A stretch of DNA of 64,000 nucleotides from Macrotis lagotis (Eukaryota; Chordata; Mammalia; Peramelemorphia; Peramelidae). Positions 55,206 to 64,000 of the stretch are shown in pieces (position 1 is the first letter of the stretch; each line of letters begins with the position of its first letter). The stretch is from assembly GCF_037893015.1 (NCBI RefSeq), contig NC_133660.1:287529078-287593077 (forward strand), in the 5' to 3' direction. The notes beneath the pieces were generated by a model that saw only the letters and a list, made by a program, of their open reading frames with translations, made no database searches and was not told the DNA's origin. The position numbers were made by a program, and so were the translations under genes.

Positions 55206-56647
55206 TTCAATAATCTTTCAACCATACCAGGTTGCCTCTACAAGCCCAGCTGGTGGCTGCAAGCACAGGAAAAGATCTTATAAAATTAAAAGTGCTGATG
55301 CTTTTTATCTTATCTCCAAAGACTCCTATACATTCCAGAACAATCCTCCTGGGTAATGAAGACCGCTACTAAATAAAACTATTGAAAGCATTCTGGAACC
55401 TACAGCAATGATCAAGAAAAGATTCAATGACCCACCACAAATTGGAGCCAGGAAAGAAATATTGAGGTCACTGTGGACTGTTCCCTGAAGGCCCTTGATC
55501 AATAAATATGCAACTGAGGCTAACAAAACTTCACTAGAAATGGACCAGTGAATGCCAGAGCTGGGAGTTATTGAATATTAAGTGTATGTTCTAAGTTTAG
55601 GGAATAGTGTGAACAAAGGAGCAAGTGGAATGATGGTAGAGAGTTTTGGCAGGGTCATCAGTTTTTCTATAGAAACAAAATAGGGAGGAAAGATTAGGAT
55701 ACCAGTCTGCCAAAGGTGATGAGTAGCAGATAAAGGAAAGTGAATTTGATTTGGCTGGCAAGATTAAGTCCCTGAAGATTAAGTTATATGGTGGATAATG
55801 AGTCTCCATCACTAAGGGAAAATTGTGTGGATGTGTGTGTGTATTCTGAGGACTCCTACACTTCTAGAGAACGTGGCACTCCAGGTCCCTGGTAGGCAAA
55901 TTTTTAGAAGGTCCCAGAAAGTACAAAGGACTATTGCCTTGTTCCCAATGAAGGCCCCAAGGGAAGGAAAGCCAGCTGGAATTGGCTTAGGATCTAAGGG
56001 AACTCTTTACACATGTTGTTCTTAGTCTCAGAGAGATATTTGGAGCCTGCTCTGACAAAGCCCTGTGTTCTGACCCGTGGCTTCTCCATGCTCTACCCTG
56101 CTCGAATGGACCAATGGTGTGTGGTTTGGGTATACAAATATTCTAACCCTAATAAGGGAACTGGTTAGAGCAGGATGTTCAAAATAACGCAACAAAACAA
56201 AAACAACCCCAAACTTCTCCCTTTAATGCCTGGAAATTAGTTGTTATATTATTAGCATTTCGGGGTATTTTAAATTTCCTTTATTTTTTTCCAATTCATT
56301 ATATTGCTATCTTTTGTGGCAGCCATTTACTACCCCATCTTCATATTGAATTTTGTGACCAAGAAAAAAAGAAAAATTAAGAAAAAATTTAAGCAAAATA
56401 TCAAATACCCTATCTCTGCAGTAGAAATTTGTATATGCAGGATTATTTTTTCCAGACTCTTCACTGAGTTTTTTCCCCAGTTATTCTGAGTTCAACTTTC
56501 TTTTAGTAATATTTTCATTTACATTACTGCAATCTGTTTATCTCCTTCCGTATCAGGACAGCCAGATCCAAAGGAAAAAGAGCTGATCTCAGACCCAAAA
56601 GATCTGTGATCAAGACCTGCTTCTTATACATACTGACCATGTGATCT

Positions 56648-56802
56648 TTTTTTTCCTTTGGGGTTTTTGCAAGGCAATGGAGTTAAGTGGCTTACCCAAG
56701 GCCACAGAGCTAGGTAATTATTAAGTGTCTGAGGCCGGATTTGAACCCAGGTACTCCTGACTCCAAGGCCGGTGCTTTATCCATTATGCCGCTTAGCCGC
56801 CT
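56648..56802 (-). mobile_element. Marsupial tRNA-headed CORE-SINE
   Basis: Complete minus-strand copy from a T-rich start to 'gccgcttagccgcctc'. Belongs to the same group as 62,335 and 62,758 by its 'ccggatttgaacccagg' and 'ccggtgctttatccatt' changes. Confidence 0.92.
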
Positions 56803-59407
56803 CATATGAAAGCTATTATGAAAGGAAGATGCATCAAGCTTTGGAAGGGACTCTAGAATGTGGACTGTTTAATCTAGAAAGGACTTTAGAATATAGAAAA
56901 GCAGGTGTTCGAGTCAGGTGAGAACATAGGACAAAAGACTAAGAACAAAGGAAGAAAAGTGACTAGCCCAAGGTCATATACTGTTCACAGAAGAGGACTA
57001 CCACTTTATTTTCAAAATCTGTTCTTGGCAGGTGAGCTGATCAAGGCCATGAGGAGCTGGGAGGGAAATCTCTGTCCACATCCCACTGAGTTCCTGAAAA
57101 AAATCAGGATTGGGCAGCCTGGAGAGATTGAGCTTTGCTACATGTCACCTGCCTTTCCCTGCCATCTCCCCTAGAAGATGGGTTGCTTGGCCTCTGGCAG
57201 AATTGAGGTATCTTCCACCTTTTATATTTCTATTGCCCCCCATCTTTCACCAGATTTCCAGGTTCTCCTGTGGCTCCAGAAGTCTTAGCAATGGAATGGA
57301 AAAAGGGAAGGAAGGGAGCAGAACTGGGAAGCAGAGCTGAAGGACTGTAGTAGATTGGAAAGAGCATTGACCTGGTAGTTCCATAGCCTAGGTTTGAGTC
57401 TCAGCTCAGTCACTTATTACCTGTGTGACCTTGAACCAGTCCCTCCAACCTTTAAGAGCCTTGTTCCCTCATCTGAAAATGAAGGCAATGACCTGGATGG
57501 CTTCAAAGGTCCCTTCAACCTTGTCTTTCAATTGCCTTCCCTGGAGAATTAAAAATGAGGGCAAAAACCAGTCCAGGGAATGAATGACTAAATTAATCTA
57601 GCATTCAATAATAGATTATTAAGCACCTATAGTGTTCTGATAAAATTCTGGGCATTGTGCTAAGGGCTAGAGATATAAAGACAAGAGGGAAATAATTTCT
57701 GTCTTCAAGGAGATTACAATGAAAGAGGAGAGACAACATATAAAGATAAATGATTGTATACAAAGCAAACCAAGGAGGAGAGGGAACTAGCAAGAGGGAG
57801 ATTGGAAGTGGGGGGTGGGGGGAAGACCTCCTGCTTAAAGTGGTGGTGGAGCAGAGGCTGAAGAAAAACAGAAATATACTGAGAGGTCCAAGTGAGGGAG
57901 AATCAAAGACCTGGAAAGTGCAGATAGTGGTGGGGTAGGGGGGAATCACAAGGACCAGAAGCAATAATAAGAGGAGTCGACTCCATTTCTATCAAATTTT
58001 AATGACCATTCTGTGAAAGTAGATAGTGAAAGTACATTAAGCCCCATTTTGCAGATGAGGAAACTGAGGTCCAGAGTGGTTGTAGTCCATGAGAGGTCAT
58101 CAGAGTAGTATGTATAGACAACTAACATTAGTCAGACAGCTAATATATCATCTTGGGTGGTGGTGAGGGATATTTGGGGAAAATGCAGGAGTGCCTCAAA
58201 AACAATGATGGCTAGTTTGTTTTAAGGTTTGCAGAGCACTTTCTAAATGCCTTCTTTCCCTCTCTGAACAACCCAAGGAGATCGGTGCTGTTATTTTACA
58301 TTTGAAGAAACTGAGGTAGTTAAGGTAAGTGTCCAGGGCTGAATTTGAGCTCTCTCTACTACATTACCCAGCTGCCTGGCAGGACAGGCCTTCTTGGGGT
58401 TCCAGAAGTCACACTTTTGGGTCACTTCTCAGAAGGCTCGGTGTCTGAGCCAAGTGGGACAAAGGGGTTTCCCTCTTCCCCTCCCATGGCTTCTCTCTGG
58501 CTCCCACATTCCATATACCTGATGATGTCCAGAACCCAAAATTCCTGGACCCAGCACCCAGTCAATGGAATCAACACTGTGGTCCATTCAGGACTGACTT
58601 CTAATGCAGATAATATGAGTCAACAGCGAATCTTGGCAGGAGTAGTGGGAGTTGAAAACTAAGGTCACAGAGCAGCGATGGGATTTAAACCCAGGTCCCC
58701 CTGCATGCCTCACTGACTCAGGCAAATTGATTAAAAGTCCTGGGAATGTTTAGCCTAGAAAAGAGATGACAAGCTGGAATGTGATAGTTGCTCCTATTTC
58801 ACAGTTGAAATAGGAAGAATGGGTGAAAGTTGCAAAGAAACATCACAGTTCATTGTTGAGAAAAATGAACATTTTGAGCTCTGAATGGATTGGAGCCATT
58901 TTGAATTGGTTCTGGGGAACTGATTAGTAAATTTTCAGCATAAATATTTATGCTTTGGAAATGGCAAATACTACAAATCAGGGTTTGATTTATCCTTTTA
59001 TTTATGGTCTGGACTTAAAAAAGTGCCAGGGCAATGTTTACTAATGCAGACCAAACACACCAAAGTGTTCTGGGCCTTTCTTTCCCAGAGAACCAGTTGT
59101 TGAATGTTCGCCAGCAGATTCCTGATTCCAGCCATCCCGAAGTGAAGGGCCTGCCTGGCGGGGTGGGGGCATTCCTCTTTGTTGGGAGTTTTCACGCAGA
59201 TTTTTCATGACCATCTGTTCTAGGTGGAATGGGGCTGGATTAGAAGGTGGCCGGCATCCCTTGCCATTCTATGATTCTGCAGACTTTGAGGTCCTGCCTA
59301 GACCTGAGATTCTGAGATCCTTTGAAGGCCGAGGATCTAAAGTTCACTTTTCTGCCTAGATTTTGAAAGATAACATGACTCATGCTAGCATCAAGAACCA
59401 CATTTCA
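56803..59407. other. Upstream intergenic region (part 2)
   Basis: No gene. MIR copies at about 57,350-57,520 (plus), 58,030-58,100 (minus) and 58,210-58,380 (minus), and an antisense L2 3' end at about 57,600-57,760 ('attaagcacctatagtgttctg', 'tctgtcttcaaggagattacaat'). 58,400-59,400 has nothing I can identify. Confidence 0.5.
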
Positions 59408-59578
59408 GGGGTAGCTAGGTGGCGCTGTATACAGGCCCTGGAATCAGGAGGACCTGAATTCAAATCCAACCTCAGACACTTAATAATTACCTGGCTAGAT
59501 GACCTTGGATGAGTCACTTAACCCCATTACCTTGCAAGAACAAAGCAAAACCAACTCCCCCCCCAAACCCAAACAAAC
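59408..59578 (+). mobile_element. Marsupial tRNA-headed CORE-SINE with target-site duplication
   Basis: Head shortened by a small deletion ('ggtggcgctgtatacaggccctgg'). Flanks aagaaccacatttca (59392-59406) and aagagccacatttca (59579-59593) form a 15-bp target-site duplication with one change. The A tail is broken up by C runs. Confidence 0.92.
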
Positions 59579-59599
59579 CAAGAGCCACATTTCACAGGA

Positions 59600-61440
59600 A
59601 CAAAGTTTAGCTGAAGACTTTGTCATCAAACGATTTTCCACTCATACCCAATGTCTTGAACTGTTTTGTTTGTATTTACAGTAAAAAGTTGTTTGGGGAC
59701 AAAATGTATATGATTTCTAAATAAATATCCACTAGCAATATCTCATTGTCATGAAGCTTTGCTGTCTCCGACTCTGACTCCCTCTTCCTCTTCTCATCTC
59801 CCCTCAGTCAGGATCATAGGAACATAGATTTGGAACCAGAAGGGACCTTAGAGATCCAGAGAGAGGAAGCAACTCCTCTATGGTAAGAGATGTCTCTCCC
59901 AGTTCTGACATTCCAACTTCTTATGAGTTTTATGAGCCCTACCCTCAGCCTCTGCTATCTGGGGAGCAGCCTTCCTTCCAGATCCCACGATATCCAACCA
60001 GACCATCCCCCAAGATGAGAACCACATCCTGATACTGCTTAATTCATATTTTTGAGAGGTCCAAATGGGAGTACGTGCTGGTGGGCCAGGAAGTCGGGGG
60101 TGGGGAACTTGAGGGGCCTGGGGAAAAATAAACAGGAACTTTATTTGGAGAGATGTCTTCCTTTAACATCCTCATTCCTACAACTTTCTCATGTGATACT
60201 TCTGGCAGGTGTGGAAAAAACCACGTCAACAATTTTGGGGCTGGGGATGAAGATGCCAGGGAAGCATTTCACCCAGGAAGGAGAAGGCAACCAAGCCCCC
60301 AAACTTTGGAGGGGTGGGGTAAACTGCTATGGGGAGGAGAGATTAGCTTTCACTGATGCCAGAATAGAGGATCATGGGCTTAAAGTGCAACAGGGAGACT
60401 TGAGATGAAGAAGTAGGAAGAAGTTAGATCTCTGAACCAAGGGTCAAGGGATCAAGGTTCTAGTCCTTGGCTCCACTACTTAGTTGTGTGACCTTGAGCA
60501 AGCCACTTCCCTGTTTAGGAACCTCAGTTTCCTCAACTATAAAAAAGGGGATACAAATAGAAAAAAATAAATGTTTTAATGTGGGAGATGACCCAGAAAA
60601 GAAGGGGCAGTTGCAGGGCAGATGACAAGGTCTGCTTCATCTCCATCTCTCCTTAAGGGACAGACTTAGGTGCTTTCATGTCATCTTAGCCAGGTGAGCA
60701 GTCAAACAGCTGAGGAGGATCAGGGATGGCCTCTAGTCCAGGGACAGGGACAGGTAGGGGATGGAATCCCCTCATAAGGTTAGAAAGGATCCTGAATATG
60801 GAGTCAGAGAAGATCCAAGCCCAGCTCTGCTCCTTATAGACAGTGTGACTTTGGCAAGTCACCTAGTCCCTCCAAAGAACAAAGAATGTCCTTCCCAACC
60901 CCATCTCAGTTGACTCATGTAGAAAATAAGGGTGTGCACTTAGCTTCTGAGGCTCCTGTCAGCTCTGGATCTATGACCCAGCAGGTCATCAGTTACATCT
61001 GGAGAAGCTGGTGCCCCACCAGGTGGGCTCACATATTCCAATCCACTCTTATTTGCCTTTGATGGGGAATTACCAAACATCCTGTTAGTCCTGGGGAGAA
61101 CTGACCTCAGGATCCTGCACCTGTGGAATAATCAGGTAGCCAGTTCACTTCCTTCCAGGGAATGTTCGCTCCAGTTAGATCCAAGCCTCTGATCTCCCCC
61201 ATCCATCAGGGATCCTTCTCCCAGGATCCACCATACCCTCCCTGCTCTGCAATTTAGTCTTTAGGGAGCTGCCTGGTCAGCTTTCTATCCAGTACTCTAT
61301 ATTGCCTCTCACTTTTACAGGGGTCTGAGAACCTGCGTTTTCTTCTTAAAAAACAATGTTGCTAAGTATATTTCAATGATTGGCTTGCTTCCTTTGTAAT
61401 CCTATGGATTTCATTTTATGCACTGATTTTTATTCTGAGA
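59600..61440. other. Upstream intergenic region (part 3)
   Basis: No gene. MIR copies at about 60,400-60,560 and 60,780-60,990 (both plus). PTGDR2, the next gene beyond ZP1 in human, is not present here. Confidence 0.5.
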
Positions 61441-61450
61441 AGGCTTCACC

Positions 61451-61471
61451 AGACAGACTGCCAAGGATCCA

Positions 61472-61507
<36 letters not shown>

Positions 61508-61707
61508 GATCTTTAAAGGATTATTATTTTGACACAATTTCTATACTTTGAGGACCTCTGAATGATTCCATGATCATGGTGACTCTATCTGTCGTTCACA
61601 ACTTTTCATGTCATCAATCAGAGGTCCTCTAAGTATAGAAATAGCACTGAAACGATAATCCATTACAGACATTTTTGTGTGTGTCCTGGACCCTCAGTAG
61701 TCTGTCT
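61451..61707. mobile_element. Palindromic (hairpin) repeat element
   Basis: Left arm 61451-61561 and right arm 61618-61707 are imperfect inverted copies: 'gtccaggacacacaca' / 'tgtgtgtgtcctggac' outside and 'tatacttagaggacctctga' / 'tcagaggtcctctaagtata' inside, with a 56-bp loop. The left arm has grown an (CA)n run at 61474-61506 where the right arm has a short (GT) stretch. Flanking DNA (61,325-61,450) has the same motif set as the remnants at 905 and 24,470. Looks like a palindromic non-autonomous DNA transposon. Confidence 0.7.
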
Positions 61708-61994
61708 TTTCACTTTGAGAATCCCTAGGGTTGAAAAATGCATCTCTGAAGCCAATTTGGTGATGAGTCCCTCTAGACTAGCCTGCTTGGTTCAATTACT
61801 TGCTGGCAGATATGTGGTTGTCAGTATACGCCATAGGCCGGTGTTCCTAAGTCTGAGGCTCACGTGAGCTAATCATGATTTTAGGGGATCCCCTGAAAGG
61901 CCATTTCCTCTTGGGCTATCTTCCAGCACTTAGCATTTACTCTAGGAAAATCACTAATTATAGTGTTCTTTTTGCATCCACCTCTTTGTACCCC

Positions 61995-62140
61995 ATTTGA
62001 GATTTTCTTGGCAAAGGTGCTGGAGTGGTGGGTCATTTGACAGATGAAAAGACTGAGGCAAACAGGGTGCAGTCACTTGTTCAAGGTCACACAACTAGTA
62101 CGTGGCTGATGCTCTATCCACTGCCCCACCTAGCTGCCAT
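61995..62140 (-). mobile_element. Long-form CORE-SINE
   Basis: Minus-strand copy: 'ttttcttggcaaaggtgctggagtgg', 'gatgaaaagactgaggcaaacagg', then CORE and the head 'ccactgccccacctagctgcc'. Box B region lost. Confidence 0.82.
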
Positions 62141-62341
62141 CAAGTGGAGTCTAGGTTTCCCTCAATGTGGGTAAGAGGGTCCTATAGAAACACTCAAGCT
62201 AAAACCAACACCAGCACATTTACTTGATGTAGGATTACCTTTATTTAACCACAGAACTTCATGTGGTGTTCATAACCAATGCACAAAACTGAAAGAGGAT
62301 TTAACAAAATTCTGTAAATAATAGAATTCTTTTAGTTTTTG

Positions 62342-62496
62342 GGGTTTTTTTTAGGTTTTTGCAAGGTAAACAGGGTTAAGTGGCTTACCCAAGGCCACAC
62401 AGCTAGGTAATGATTAAGTGTCTGAGACCGGATTTGAACCCAGGTCCTCCTGACTCCAGGGCCGGTGCTTTATCCACTGCGCCACCTCGTCGCCCC
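62342..62496 (-). mobile_element. Young CORE-SINE, left member of an inverted pair
   Basis: Complete, with target-site duplication tcttttagttttt (62329-62341 and about 62497-62509). Carries distinctive 'gtaaacagggttaagtggc', 'aatgattaagtg' and 'ggtgctttatccactg' positions shared with the copy at 62,758. Confidence 0.93.
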
Positions 62497-62757
62497 TCTT
62501 TTAGTTTTTCAGTAGATCCTACTATTTTATGACACCATAGTCAGGCGCCTGTCCACAGAGCAAATTGTTAAATTTTCAATGTGAGCTTCTACCCATCTGG
62601 TTCTAAAGAGAAAACAGGGAAGACAGATGTGCTCATCCACCTGGTCCAAGTAAGCATTCCTACATGGCGTTGTTCCTGAGCCCTAGCCCTCTCCTTAGCA
62701 GAGGGGAAGTTTTGTTGACTGTTTTGTTGACTGTCTAGACTTAAGAAAATGATAGGA

Positions 62758-62911
62758 GGGGTGGCTACGTGGCACAGTGGATAAAGCACCGGCCCTGGAG
62801 TCAGGAGGACCTGGGTTCAAATCCGGTCTCAGACACTTAATCATTACCTAGCTGTGTGGCCTTGGGCAAGCCACTTAACCCTGTTTACCTTGCAAAAACC
62901 TAAAAAAAAGG
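62758..62911 (+). mobile_element. Young CORE-SINE, right member of an inverted pair
   Basis: Complete plus-strand copy with a 'cttgcaaaaacctaaaaaaaagg' tail. Differs from the reverse complement of 62342-62496 at only about five positions by eye. Confidence 0.93.
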
Positions 62912-63605
62912 TAGGAAAATATTATAAATATAAATTAAATTTATGTCCTTCATCTATTTTTTCCTTTCCCTATCCCCCCTCCTCCCAAGAGCTGGTTGTT
63001 AAATGTTTTACATCCCTGTCTAGAGGCTTCCACATTCAGTCTCTGTGGTTTGGACTCCTTTCAGAAAGGAACTGAGCTTGAGGTCATCAGCAGGGCTATC
63101 TCTCCAACATTCTGGTGAGTTCCTTTTTCAGCAGGAATGAAAGTAGTTAGCCCATCTCAAGCCACTCCCTGTGGCCTGGCCTCAGCCTGGGACTCTAGAA
63201 AAGTGGCAAACTTTCCTATCTGGTCTACACAGACCAAATAACTCACTGTCATAGTAGAAAGCAAAGTCTACCTGAAAGTGCATTTGGGGAGACCTTTTTT
63301 CTCTTTCCAAGCTCAGGAAATAATTCTTTTGGTAGAAGTCCTGATACCCAAACCCTTGACCTTTGAGTTACTGGTGAGACAATTTTTGGTAGAACATTAG
63401 CCTCCAGGATTTTGCTGCTTTGGAAACTTCCCCCTCTGCTAACTAGAAGGCTAGGGTTCAGGAATAATGCCATGCAGGAATGCCCACTTGGACCATGTGG
63501 ATGAGCTTATCTGTCTTCCTTGTTTTCTCTTTAGAATCATTAACAACTCTTAGGTGGAATGAAGGTATTGCTGTACTCTGACTCCCTCTAGAGAATAGAG
63601 ATCAT
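62912..63605. other. Upstream intergenic region (part 4)
   Basis: No gene or clear repeat. The stretch 63,475-63,540 ('acttggaccatgtggatgagcttatctgtcttcc...ttttctctttagaa') resembles the reverse of 62,585-62,650 ('ggttctaaagagaaaacagggaagacagatgtgctcatccacctggtcc'). Confidence 0.5.
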
Positions 63606-63747
63606 TTTTTTTTTGGTAAAGCAATTGGGGTTAAGTGACTTGACCAAGGTCATATAGCTCATATCAAGTGTCTGAGGCCAAATTTGAACTCAGGTCCTTC
63701 TGAGTCCGGAGTTGGTGCTCTATTCACTATACCATCTAGCTGCCCCT
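63606..63747 (-). mobile_element. Marsupial tRNA-headed CORE-SINE
   Basis: Minus-strand copy from a T run to 'catctagctgcccc'. 'ctagagaatagagat' before and 'ctagaatagggat' after look like an eroded target duplication. Confidence 0.88.
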
Positions 63748-63866
63748 AGAATAGGGATTCTTAACCAAGGGATACTATAGCTAAATTTCAGGGAATCTAT
63801 GAACTTTGATTTCAATATAATTACTTTGTTGTTGTTGAATTGTTTTTCAATCACATCTGATTCTTT

Positions 63867-64000
63867 GGATTTTTTTTTTTGCAAGGCAATGAGATCAAGT
63901 GACTTGCCCAAGATCACACAGTCGGGTAATTGTTAAGTGTCTGAGGTCAGATTTGAACCCAGGTTCTCCTGACTCCAGGCCCAGTGCACTATCCACTGCA
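63867..64000 (-). mobile_element. Marsupial tRNA-headed CORE-SINE, cut by the window end
   Basis: Minus-strand copy starting at a T run; its head continues beyond position 64,000 after 'ctatccactgca'. Confidence 0.9.

Larger units (their letters stand above)
53201..56640. other. Upstream intergenic region (part 1)
   Basis: No gene. Contains a MIR at about 53,560-53,640, a long-tailed SINE at 53,695-54,065, a 77-bp direct duplicate (54267-54343 and 55129-55205), and an L2-antisense-like stretch at about 54,150-54,345. 55,210-56,640 is AT-rich DNA in which I see nothing. Confidence 0.5.

Noticed and set aside
61474-61506. Microsatellite read as a CRISPR-like or tandem functional array
   Set aside because: It is a plain CA repeat in a transposon arm; CRISPR does not apply to a mammalian nuclear genome.
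1-64000. Endogenous retrovirus, LTR or other capsid-bearing fossil
   Set aside because: I looked for LTR-like pairs with TG...CA ends and for gag/pol/env-like frames and saw none. The 77-bp repeats at 54,267 and 55,129 are too short and lack LTR features.
4330-64000. SINE heads as functional tRNA genes
   Set aside because: Box A and box B are present, but the sequence does not fold into a full cloverleaf and continues into CORE and A tail, so these are SINEs.

Overview
This window is nuclear DNA from a mammal, almost certainly a marsupial. Four host genes with spliced, intron-rich structures are recognisable. The intergenic and intronic DNA is packed with tRNA-headed CORE-SINEs of the marsupial MAR1/WSINE type, plus old MIR and L2 copies and one L1 tail. 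I cannot name the species from the sequence.

Layout from left to right. (1) About 133-11,423, minus strand: TMEM132A exons 10 to 1. The final exon, which carries the membrane anchor and cytoplasmic tail, lies off the left edge. Intron 1 holds a 37-bp minisatellite that runs almost up to exon 1, inside a CpG island. (2) About 12,290-17,600, minus strand: TMEM109, with three coding exons and a probable non-coding first exon in a second CpG island. (3) About 17,600-30,300: a gene-free spacer with L2, SINE and MIR copies, a pair of local duplicates, and a SERF2 processed pseudogene inserted into an older L2 copy. (4) 30,625-37,937, plus strand: PRPF19, complete, 15 coding exons and 504 residues, starting in a third CpG island. 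(5) About 38,390-44,350: a repeat-rich gap between two converging 3' ends. (6) 44,366-53,019, minus strand: ZP1, complete, 12 exons and about 652 residues. (7) About 53,200-64,000: upstream spacer with SINEs, MIRs, L2 remnants and a hairpin element; no gene recognised.

The order TMEM132A - TMEM109 - PRPF19 - ZP1 and the relative orientations match human chromosome 11q12.2, so this is an old conserved block. The genes do not form a pathway: an embryonic Wnt-related membrane protein, an ER/nuclear-membrane channel-like protein, an essential splicing and ubiquitin-ligase factor, and an egg-coat protein happen to be neighbours. All exon junctions below were read by eye from splice sites; reading phase agrees at every coding junction in all four genes.

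I found no new biological system. The most interesting items are the ZP1 stop codon lying inside its AATAAA signal, the all-frames-open minisatellite beside the TMEM132A start, CTCF-like motifs (including one in the SINE head), the nested SERF2 insertion, a near-identical inverted SINE pair, and several short local duplications.
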